Shown here piece by piece: positions 1 through 22,334 of a stretch of 64,000 bases of DNA. Source of the stretch: Halichondria panicea. Lineage: Eukaryota > Porifera > Demospongiae > Suberitida > Halichondriidae. Each line of letters opens with the position of its first letter. The first letter of the stretch is position 1. Under the pieces are notes generated by a model, which saw only the letters and a program-made list of their open reading frames with translations, was not told where the DNA came from and did no database searches. The stretch lies in NCBI RefSeq assembly GCF_963675165.1, contig NC_087387.1, positions 6,420,058-6,484,057 on the forward strand, in the 5' to 3' direction. The translations under genes and the position numbers were made by a program.

Positions 1-964
1 CGCAGACGATATCCTTCTCTACAAGCCCATAAACTCGACAATTGAAACTCAGGACCTACAGGGAGACGTCAATGAAATAAACTCCTGGATGCAATCTCAC
101 GGCCTCACAGCAAACCACTCCAAGACCAAACTGCTTACAATAACTCGCTCTACACGCACTATCCCAATGAATATAGATATAAACAACCATCGGATCTCCC
201 CATGTGATACTGTAAAGTACCTTGGTGTTACTATCAATAATGATCTAAAATGGGCATGTCACATACACAACACCTGCAAGAAGGCCAAACAACATCTTGG
301 CTTCATCCATCGCAAGTTCCATAAATCACCACCTCAGATCAGGAACCAGATCTACCGCACGGCTGTTCTGCCTAAGTTAGACTATTGCGGTGCAGTCTGG
401 GACCCTCATCACCACACAGATATAAAAAAACTGGAAAGCGTCCAAAAATTTGCAGGGAAAATTGTAACGAAGCAGTGGAGGGCAGAATACCCTGACCTGC
501 TTGCCTCCTTAAACTGGAAACCTCTGTCATCTCGAAGGAAAAACCAAAAACTGAAAGTCTGCTTTAATATACTTAATAATTTATCTATAATATCTCCCAA
601 TGTTTTCACCCTCCATCCTCGCCCTTCCCCCCGTCACCCTCATAATCAAATTATTTTTAAACCATATGTTAAAACCCTAGCCCATAGACATTCCTTTTTT
701 GTAAGCGTAATCCCCATTTGGAATTCCCTTCCCCTAAATGTTATCAGTAGCCCTAGCCCATCTGCTTTTAAATTATCCCTGTCAAAATTATAGCAATAAG
801 TTAAAATTTTTTCCTTTTTTCTTTTTTTCACTTAAGTACACCTGCACCTGCACCTTTACTTTTTGGTTATGGACTGACTTCATTATTAGCTTCATTTAGC
901 TACCTTGTCATATCCTGTATGCTTCCTCTGCATCAAACATTATAAAAAAAAAAAAAAAAAAAAA
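1..964 (+). mobile_element. 3' end of a non-LTR retrotransposon (LINE)
   Basis: The element enters from the left edge and ends in a poly(A) run at about 944-964. It consists of the C-terminal part of a reverse transcriptase ORF (2-793), a short AT-rich 3' UTR (794-943) and the poly(A) tail. Target-site duplication cannot be checked because the 5' end lies outside. The tail and absence of LTRs fit a jockey/CR1-like LINE; the clade is inference. Confidence 0.85.
2..793 (+). CDS. LINE reverse transcriptase, C-terminal fragment
   Basis: The open frame runs in from base 2 without a start. It opens with ADDILLYK, the end of the catalytic (Y/F)xDD motif of reverse transcriptases, so the fragment begins at the polymerase active site. 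Downstream are features typical of the thumb and C-terminal region of LINE reverse transcriptases: a VKYLGVTI motif about 65 residues after the active site, then a VLPKLDYCGAVWDP motif and an LESVQKFAGKIV motif. It would copy the element's own RNA at a nicked target in the nucleus. There are no internal stops in the 263 codons visible, so this copy is fairly young, but nothing here shows that the upstream endonuclease or fingers domain is intact. Confidence 0.88.
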   Translation, partial: ADDILLYKPINSTIETQDLQGDVNEINSWMQSHGLTANHSKTKLLTITRSTRTIPMNIDINNHRISPCDTVKYLGVTINNDLKWACHIHNTCKKAKQHLGFIHRKFHKSPPQIRNQIYRTAVLPKLDYCGAVWDPHHHTDIKKLESVQKFAGKIVTKQWRAEYPDLLASLNWKPLSSRRKNQKLKVCFNILNNLSIISPNVFTLHPRPSPRHPHNQIIFKPYVKTLAHRHSFFVSVIPIWNSLPLNVISSPSPSAFKLSLSKL

Positions 965-1007
965 GGGGAGGTCCTTTTATAGTGCTGCGGTCACGTGGTA
1001 TAAGTCA

Positions 1008-1147
1008 GATATGCCACACCTACTCGGAGGATATGCACCCTATATATCCTCCGCTACCGTGGTTACATACCCCTCGGCTCCGCCTCGGAGTAACCACGGT
1101 AGCGGAGGATATATGGGTGCATATCCTCCTCTTAGGTGTGGTATATC
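1008..1147. repeat. Foldback (inverted-repeat) element
   Basis: Two arms of about 60 bp (about 1008-1067 and 1089-1147) are imperfect reverse complements. The centre is a GC-rich inner palindrome at 1068-1090 (CTCGGCTCCGCCTCGGAG). It lies 45 bp after the LINE poly(A). Such a structure would form a long hairpin. It looks like a MITE or foldback element; no coding capacity. Confidence 0.75.
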
Positions 1148-1371
1148 CTATACTTATTCTCGAGACAAGAACCGCAAAGTAGTCATTAGATTCGAGGTAA
1201 GGTCATTTTTAAGCCGCGGCTATTTCCTGAGATGCAGCCACCTCGCTATTCCGGACTGTAGTCTGAATCCATGCACTGAAACACCTAGAACGGCTGAGCT
1301 GTTTTGATGGCGGATAGAATGAGCTCCAGCAGACACATTCATTCTACTTATGTGGCCACAAACCTATCCAT

Positions 1372-2357
1372 TTAAACATGTAACATTCTGCCAGTCAGTA
1401 ACAATGGAATTGTCCAATAATTATGTTCAATTTGAAAACTCTCAGTAGAAACATACACCGTGACATAGTTGGATTCGAACAGAGGAAACGCTTCAACAAA
1501 ATAGTTATTTGTATACTGCTCAATTGGAGGGATTATCATCATGAATGGGTCTCCTACGCCATCAATCTGACCACCATACGCATACTGTGCGACCAGTGCT
1601 GGAGAAGTAGATTCAATGCTACAGAAACTGTTAATAGGAATTTCAAATTCTCCTCCAGTCTCCTGGAACTCACTGACTGATACCACAGTGTCACAGTTCA
1701 CAGCTACACTTACTGCTCGGACACTAAGAACACGAATACGTTCACCAGAAGATCTACCCTCGAGAGATGCCACGAGGAATTTTGAGCCCCATGTCACAGT
1801 TGGAGGCACTTGTTCAACCAGGTGGTCACAACTGCCTATACCGTTCGGAACCTGAGCACAACCAGATCCACTAAACACAGACAAAGGTTTAAAGCTAGTT
1901 GTTTTTGTTCCTCTGAGACCATCAGTATCACTTGCTATCAGATATGTTTCCATACTATTGAGTGTTATTGTTGAGGAATGGAATTTGACAACAGTTCCAT
2001 TATCACAGGCCACCAACAAAATCATACTAGGAAGGCTACTAGCTAAAACGTCCATAATATTCGTATTCATCCACTGATATTAATTGGAGTGACTGTAAAA
2101 CTAACATCACTTGACTCAGGGTTTGTGATGACCAGCTGGATTGCTTCTGCACGACTAAGATTTCTAGGGAAACCAACCACAAATTTGTTGCCAGTTGATG
2201 AGGTCACATCTATAGTATCCATAGGATTTTACAAGCATAATAGATGTACAAGAATTCATGCAGTCTTACCTGTGACTTGGGCATCGCAAGATGCTTTCTT
2301 GTGAGCAAATGTGATTGTAATTATTGACAGGATCAAGGCAGTATTTATGTAGCTCAT
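1372..2357 (-). pseudogene. IgGFc-binding-protein-like gene, partial and frame-broken
   Basis: Exon 1 (2357-2270) encodes a signal peptide starting MSYINTALILSIITITFAH. A 60-bp intron (2269-2210; donor GTAAG, acceptor TATAG) joins it to exon 2 (2209 downward), giving VTDVTSSTGNKFVVGF, the usual N-terminus of the IgGFc-binding N-terminal domain. This frame ends at about 2074 (...TPINISG, stop). A second frame (2070-1372) resumes with the later part of the same domain, including VFSGSGCAQVP and CDHLVEQVPP. Compared with the family about 80 residues of the middle are missing, and the two parts are out of frame by one base with no good splice donor between them. The protein also stops early after EHNYWTIP. 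It is either a degraded copy or an allele with an internal deletion. Family members are secreted or cell-surface mucin-associated proteins. Confidence 0.7.
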
Positions 2358-2726
2358 TATAGCAACTGGGTATACTGATATGAATTCGAAATAGCTATTC
2401 AGTGACACAAAATCCATAGTGCATCTATGATATTGATCCATATTCCTGGTATCTGAGCAAGATATGTATGCAAGGTATGTGTGGTATGGGTTGATGTGGT
2501 AGGAGTGATATCACTGGTATAAGGTTCCCCCTAACAAGCAATTACCAAGAATTCATCTCTACACAAGCTTCTACTATTAAAGTACAGTGTTTACAGAAAA
2601 TTGCGAATCAATTAGCAATTACTAACTAGAGCATAAGGATGTTAAGCTATATTAATAGCATTAGGTTATAATTATAACAACACGATTGAATAAGGTACAG
2701 CATGTATGACGTAATTAGTTCCCCAT

Positions 2727-3826
2727 TAGCCTCGATCCCAGGCCGAGTTTTCGCTTTTATAACGGTTAGGCGAACAACTGGGCCTGGTACTAGTTGTCTG
2801 CGCATGCGTCAAATTTTCATTGTATATTTGTGGTCGGCAAAAATATTTAATAAATTTCAATAATCGAAATTTGTACACAGAAAATGCACAGAGTGAGTAC
2901 ACAAAAGATGCACATAGGGAGCTGCTTCACAAAGGCCTGGGGAGTTGCCAGTTGTGCTGCAGCACAGTTACAGTGACCCAGGGAAACTTCAGGATGATTG
3001 AATGCCTTCAAATTACGTTTCAAAAAGATTTAGCAGGCTGCTGGACTTCTGTGATTCTAGGCCCCAACTCGTAACTCAGTTAAATTTTGCTTGAGAAAAC
3101 GTAGATTCTCTTGATGTCTCTGAGCTACCCAGCAACGCTCGAATGAGCAGGTCATACTCCAGTCCTGTGAGTATAGGACAATATTAAAAGAAACCAAAGA
3201 CGGTTAAACCCTTACCTCAAACTGTCCAGTCTCGTCCGTTAGTATAGCCAAGAGGAGCACTGTTGGGATATCTGGATATTAGCCATTGCTCCTAGATCCT
3301 GTACAGAGAAGTAGACATTTTAAATACGTGTAGATCTATACATAATTATTAAATTTCTCGGTTATAGTGTCATTGTCGACGAGCTGATGATGGCAGCACC
3401 AAGTTCTCTAGCTCACACTCTTCACTTGATCCACCATATTAATGATGAAACTATAGTCTACCTACGTACCGGTAGATCTTGCCAAACATGAACAAGACTT
3501 GATAGCATAGCCATAGGGCCCACACAAAAATATCTGACCTTAACAAGCTTGACAAAGCTTTATACCTCTTCCCTTGTTGTTCAGTCTTCAGAATAAGCTT
3601 CAGAGAAGAGAGAAGCTTCAGCTAAGAGCCATTCTTCCCAATAATGATAAAACGGGAACTGACTTCTAGTACACGATAGTACACGAATATAAATGTCACA
3701 AAAGTGAACGAGAATATCCATTCGTCAGAATCTGACAAACGACTGGCGCATGCGCAGACAACTAGTACCAGGCCCAGTTGTTCGCCTCCGTTATAAAAGC
3801 GAAAACTCGGCCTGGGATCGAGGCTA
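2727..3826. mobile_element. Mutator-like (MULE) non-autonomous transposon
   Basis: Near-identical terminal inverted repeats of about 84 bp occupy 2727-2810 and 3743-3826, both starting TAGCCTCGATCCCAGG. The element is flanked by a perfect 9-bp direct repeat GTTCCCCAT (2718-2726 and 3827-3835). Long TIRs with a 9-bp duplication are the signature of Mutator-like elements. The 1.1 kb interior has no transposase ORF, so it must be mobilised in trans. TIR identity and perfect target duplication argue for recent insertion. Confidence 0.88.
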
Positions 3827-3835
3827 GTTCCCCAT

Positions 3836-4152
3836 ATGCATAGTGTGGACGATATGAACCAGTTTATTGCATACTGAATGTTTCTCGCTAACATTTCAAT
3901 ATCTGCTACCTCGCCGTATTCACGTGCATAACCTCTCAACCCACTAACTCCATTTTGGCCCCTTCAATCCATTCAATCCAGCCACACCCACTACCTTAAT
4001 GAAACCCGTCTCTTTTTCAAATAATGGCTGTAATATGCAGGGATGTTTTCGGCCGCCTCTAAGTATTCGTGGAACTGGCGTGGTCGACTTGTGTGGTACT
4101 GTGGTTTGCAGTGCATTTGCAACAGAGATTTGTTTGACAACAAACCACTTGT
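3836..4152. other. Intergenic, no feature seen
   Basis: No exon, RNA gene or repeat is supported here. A 19-bp match to the kelch genes (GTGGTCGACTTGTGTGGTA, about 4079-4097) is noted but is too short to interpret. Confidence 0.4.
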
Positions 4153-4295
4153 GAGCTTGTACTTTTAATTAGGGCTAAACTGAAAGATTTAGCGTAGTTA
4201 AATAATTTCGGCCATTTCTACAAAATTAATACAAGACAGAACTTAATAAGGACAAGTTGGGGTTGTCGAGGACTCAACTTGATTATGAGCTGATT
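4153..4295 (-). mobile_element. SINE body fragment
   Basis: The stretch aligns with the body of the tRNA-headed SINE at 55477-55745: shared blocks include an ATAATTTCGG block, AAGACAGAA, and an ACAAGTTGGG ... CAACTTGATTATG hairpin. The tRNA-like head is missing, so this is a truncated copy in the same orientation. Confidence 0.6.
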
Positions 4296-4392
4296 GAGAC
4301 TTGCAGTGCACTTACTAAGTAAAAAATTGCCATGTATAGATATGTACCTTATTTTCCTACTTTTCTAGCATTCTTGAAAAGCTTGGATAATC

Positions 4393-4650
4393 ATCATGCA
4401 TGTCCTTATAGCTCTGTGGTTGCATAATCATGTCCTTATAGCTCTGCACTGTAAAAAATGATGTGTGGTTTTGACGCAGAGTGCGTGGCTATTGTGGCAA
4501 ACATGCGTTTTTTCTTGCGTTTTTTCCTAATAATTGCCACAATAATCACGCACTTGCGTCAAAACCACACACCATTTTTTACAGTGTGTGGTTGCATAAT
4601 CATGTCCTTATAGCTCTGTGGTTGCATAATCATGCATGTCCTTATCCTTT
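4393..4650. repeat. Short tandem repeat interrupted by a MITE
   Basis: A unit containing TCCTTATAGCTCTGTGGTTG is repeated about five times here and again at 5222-5275. One unit is split by the MITE at 4447-4585, which gives the pre-insertion sequence directly. Confidence 0.7.
4447..4585. mobile_element. MITE, CACTGTAAAAAATG family
   Basis: This is a 139-bp element with about 31-bp terminal inverted repeats (CACTGTAAAAAATG at the left, CATTTTTTACAGTG at the right). It lies inside a tandem-repeat unit; neighbouring intact units read GCTCTGTGGTTGC, so the insertion duplicated only TG (4445-4446 and 4586-4587). The short target duplication fits a Tc1/mariner- or CACTA-type transposase; which one is not resolved. 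Confidence 0.8.
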
Positions 4651-5321
4651 CCCGTTAGCCGCACACAATCTGGAAAATCTGGAACACTTTAGTTTGCATC
4701 TGAGCCCAACCCACCAAATTAGCTTGATGTTATCTCCGCCCCCAATGAAGTGGCTAATGGCTTGTAGAGATGGGCGTGGGTCAATGGCTGTGCACAAACT
4801 AACCATCGATTTTATGCCTTGCTGCTGCCTCGATGGAAGTATGTGTGGCCTTTAAAAGCTGCACTCTGGTCAACTAAGCTGCTTAGCAAGCATGTAGACT
4901 ATTGTAGAGCTTGTGTCCACTTGTGAAGTGCCTGTGTACACAAATGGCTTGCTGCTTCCTCTTCGAAAATATTCTATGGCTACCAAGATAGTCCAGAGGG
5001 TCTACCAATGGATACTACTCAGTCCTACATGCTGTCTAGCTTGTTTTAAACCTTTTTTTTTAAGTGTCCTAATTGAACAGCTCAGCAGAACATCAAAGGA
5101 TAATCGCATTCATGATACTATCCAATCTACCACAGAATCCAATATCATGCAACATTCACAAGTTTATAGCACGCTCCCTCCCAGATTGTTGTTGTAAAAT
5201 TTACAACATTTTGACCGGTAAAGGAATATAGCTCTGTGGTTGCATAATCATGCATGTCCTTATAGCTCTGTGGTTGCAACTGTGCAAGATTGTAAAACTA
5301 TAGTACAGCATTTGTGGCCAT

Positions 5322-5496
5322 GCATGCATCCCATAGCTCCTCCTTACCATCTCCCCTCCTCTCAGCTAATTACCCTGAGGAGGTGGTGGTCTCCCTCCCT
5401 GCATGCATCCCATAGCTCCTCCTTACCATCTCCCCTCCTCTCAGCTAATTACCCTGAGGAGGTGGTGGCCTCCCTCCCTGCATGCATCCCATAGCT
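5322..5496. repeat. 79-bp tandem repeat, 2.2 copies
   Basis: Two adjacent units (5322-5400 and 5401-5479) differ at one or two positions, followed by a partial third. Each contains GCATGCATCCCATAGCTCC. No coding role is evident. Confidence 0.85.
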
Positions 5497-6050
5497 AACT
5501 GCACTTCATATAGCATGCACTTGTATATATTCTGTATGAGCAAAAAATCCCAATATAGAGAAGCGGACGAAATCCCTGGACCCCTATATATAGACAATAC
5601 ATGAACCATGCAGTCCTCTTCCCTTTCCTTCCGGCCTTGTACAGCTGCTGTTATTGTTATAGAAGCCATGCATAATGTTTCCTCCCTGTAATTATAGGCT
5701 TTCATTGTGGTCACTTTAGGGGTAGATAGTTACTATGGTGAAACCTCGTGCATGCACATGAGTGGTTGAGAAGCCGCGCGGAGCACTACTATAGTCTAGC
5801 TATAGCTATAATAGCAAAATGCATCATCAGCATATCGTCTCTGTCGCTAATTATAAGTGCATGCATGGATGCTGTAGTTATCACTGATTTCTTGTTTCTA
5901 CGCTTTTTGGTGCTTTCCCTGCCAACGTTTCACATTTCAATAGTCATGTCAATCTTCAAGTTATGCTCAATATTTGTACAAAAGAGTGAACACTGCCTAT
6001 ACTCTGTCTAGGCTGCAAGCACTGTATCATAGTATACAATTATACATGAG
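5497..6050. other. Intergenic, no feature seen
   Basis: There are only short chance reading frames without splice support, plus runs of GCATGCATG-like sequence. This is the 3' side of the avidin-like gene. Confidence 0.4.
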
Positions 6051-6485
6051 TTAAGCTGCTTTAGGATGGCTCTGTTGGCAGGAGTGCTTTGCTCGCAGAC
6101 AGGTGTCAGGTGGTGGTGCCACCGGCTGGAACACATCAGCCCCAATATTAGTAGAGTTCCAGTCATTGGAGGGGTTGGTCTGTGCTGTGAGTAGCCATGT
6201 GGTCAGAATACGGGGCTCTTTAGTGCAGGGGTCCAGTTGGTACTGTCCCGACCATCCTGTAGTGCTGTATGAACTTCCAGTGCAGTTGTTCCAAGTCACT
6301 GTCCAGCCCAGGCTGTTACCGTCGGTGTCATAGCGACCTGTCAGGTCATACGTTTTGTCTGCAATTCCCACTGCTGTTTCATACTTGCCATGGAGCATTC
6401 CATCTCTAGCTGCAGTTATATTCATGCAAGATCCCAGCTCATTGAACCATTTTCCTACAAGTCTGCCTGCACTCCTTACTGCCAT
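6051..6485 (-). CDS. Avidin/streptavidin-like biotin-binding protein
   Basis: An intronless 144-residue protein that matches the avidin family along most of its length (residues about 10-125). Family landmarks seen: GKWFNELGS near the N-terminus (the N-x-L-x-S biotin contact strand), GKYETAVG, GWTVTWNN, GWSGQYQLD, ILTTWLLT (Trp wall of the pocket) and NDWNSTNIGADVF, which includes the Trp that in (strept)avidin caps the neighbouring subunit's site. Several blocks resemble streptavidin (TxWSGQY, TTWLLT) more than hen avidin, an impression from memory rather than a computed alignment. The family folds as an eight-strand barrel and binds biotin tightly as a tetramer. No signal peptide is visible at the chosen start, so the protein is cytosolic unless an upstream exon exists. 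The C-terminal 20 residues (DTCLRAKHSCQQSH) extend past the family. Confidence 0.87.
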   Translation of the reverse strand: MAVRSAGRLVGKWFNELGSCMNITAARDGMLHGKYETAVGIADKTYDLTGRYDTDGNSLGWTVTWNNCTGSSYSTTGWSGQYQLDPCTKEPRILTTWLLTAQTNPSNDWNSTNIGADVFQPVAPPPDTCLRAKHSCQQSHPKAA

Positions 6486-7463
6486 GGTCTCTTTCCTGTG
6501 ACTAGTATACTGAAAGACTGGCTATATAGATATAGTGTGTAGTTTTAATATTCACATAGATGATAATTATATTTTAGACTGCGCATGTGTAGTCTCATAA
6601 TTTAGCCGCCCTCTCCCTGGCCTTTTTTATTAATAGGGCGCAACGTAAACAAATCTGATTGGTCTGCACTGTATAGCAGAATGATTTTGACACTTCGAAT
6701 AAACTCTGCATTGACTGGCGGCAAATTTTGTACGAACAATCCATTTGAAATTAATGTCAGATTTTTAAATATTCGGACAGCTCAGGATAGTGACGTTGAA
6801 TCGATTTTCACTTCAATACAAAATATACGCCATCATACAAAAATCACTCTCATTCTTTTCCAATACAAAAGTCTGGGGGTTCAAACTTACTTCCTGTAAC
6901 CGCTTCTGTTGCCACGCCTTTGAATTGAAGTTTATAGAAAGGGTCACAAATATTATATATACTGTGCGTATAAACTGCATGAGTCTGACCATAGTGGTCT
7001 GACACCCTATATATCACATGCCTGAGTCTGACCATAGTGGTCTGACACCCTATATATCACATGCATGCATTTAATAACTGTACATGTGAATTTACATTTC
7101 ACCGCGAGTTTCATCTGACGTACTGATCACGTAAATGATAGTCATACGTGCATGGACCGACTATTAATCATTCACGTGGGCATTAATCAAGAAATTATTT
7201 TGTACTTGCAGATAATTGGAATTGAGTTCTCATTATCTAATATTAATGCGTCATTCATCGAGTTATTAAAAGATTATACTTTTAATATCAATGGTTACAG
7301 GAAATGATCGTGTAATTAATGGTGATCTGAACTACAATAAAAATCTACAACGTGTGTGTGTGTTAAATCAGGAGCGGAAAAGATACTTTCTTTAAACAGA
7401 CAATAAACATAAAATGTTGCCAGAGGGCAAAGTTCGCGTCTACAAGTGTGTGGGCATGTGCAG
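6486..7463. other. Intergenic with a 43-bp direct repeat
   Basis: Two adjacent copies of a 43-bp unit occupy about 6981-7066 (each with GAGTCTGACCATAGTGG). TATA-like sequence near 6520 may belong to the avidin-like gene. Otherwise no gene, RNA or transposon is recognised in this stretch between the avidin-like gene and the TEAD stop codon. Confidence 0.5.
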
Positions 7464-21074
<13,611 letters not shown>

Positions 21075-21708
21075 TTGAAGTCCTGGTTGATATGTGTTGG
21101 CAGTCTGGTATTTCAAATACACGCTTGTCACTATGTGTTCTGAGGGTCACACTCTTGTAGCGCAGTACACAAGCACTCAAAGAATTTGTGTAGTAATGTC
21201 GATCAAATAAAAGCGCTTCTGGAATCTTTGGTATGCTTTACTCGCTATCTGGGCAAATTCTTGACAATTTTCTTTCACATTCTTCGGCTCTGATTGTCTT
21301 GAGGTAAAAATCTCGCCTCTTAGAATTACAAGAATGGGAAACACGCAGAGACGGCCCCACCTACCTGCTAATAATAATACCTTTCCATAAGGGGCTGTAT
21401 AAATTCACTGTATGTCGACAAATTTAATTAGGAAATGACGTCATGCATAACTATTGTTAGTATGTCCCAGGCCGATGTGTTTCTAATCGAACACACAACA
21501 TTGTTCTATTAGAGACAAATCGGCTGGACAACCTCTACCGGTTGCATTCTAATTAAACGTGTGTAATATTGAACAGAATTAATTGTAAACAATCTAATTA
21601 AACGTGACACACAGCCATGTGGTACAATGTAATATTAAAAAGAATTACAATCTGACAGTAGCTAGCTAGCTAGTGTGTCACTGCACTGTAGCTGTGTGCG
21701 TGTTAGGA
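21075..21708. promoter_or_regulatory. Head-to-head promoter region of TEAD and kappaB-Ras
   Basis: The TEAD 5' UTR exon ends at donor 21074 and kappaB-Ras starts at 21709 in the opposite direction. The TEAD 5' UTR probably extends into this stretch; its start cannot be seen. No TATA box or specific site is convincing. Confidence 0.45.
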
Positions 21709-22300
21709 ATGCCGAGTGGTCGCACTCATCGACTGGTGGTGCTGGGGGGAGAGAGAGTGGGCAAGACCGCCATTATTGAGCAGCTCATGTATGGAAATCA
21801 TGTCATTGGACACGTAAGAAATGAATATTATAACGATATTAATGACTTGCCGTATAATTTTATGATTTGTGTAGGGTGGTCTACCGACTGTGGGTGACAT
21901 CTACGAGGTTACCGTGGAGACTGAAAAGGCGACCAATGAGAAGCTCCAGATATTCGACACACCTGGTTCAGTACGTGTTATTCTAGTCCACTTTGTTTGT
22001 TTCAACTAATTAATGCATTCAATAGCTCCCATTTCAGTGGTGTGCTTAGATACAAGTTCTGTGATTAGTTACAAAAAATCGAAGGCCTTGCACTAATCTA
22101 ATATACATCGTCAGGGTGTCATACAGGATTTTGAAGTAGAGGGGGGAAATGAGAAAAGTAACCAGAAAATGTTGCTAAAAAAAGGTCAACCGTTATTTCA
22201 ATACCCAGCTATGGACACTCAGTCATAATTGAAAGGGGGGGGGGAAATTGGAGCTAGGGGGGGATATCCCCCCTTTCCCCCTGTATGACACCCTGATCGT

Positions 22301-22334
<34 letters not shown>

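Noticed and set aside
4079-4097. 19-bp match to the kelch exon of the kinase family
   Set aside because: Too short and without flanking similarity to call a gene fragment.
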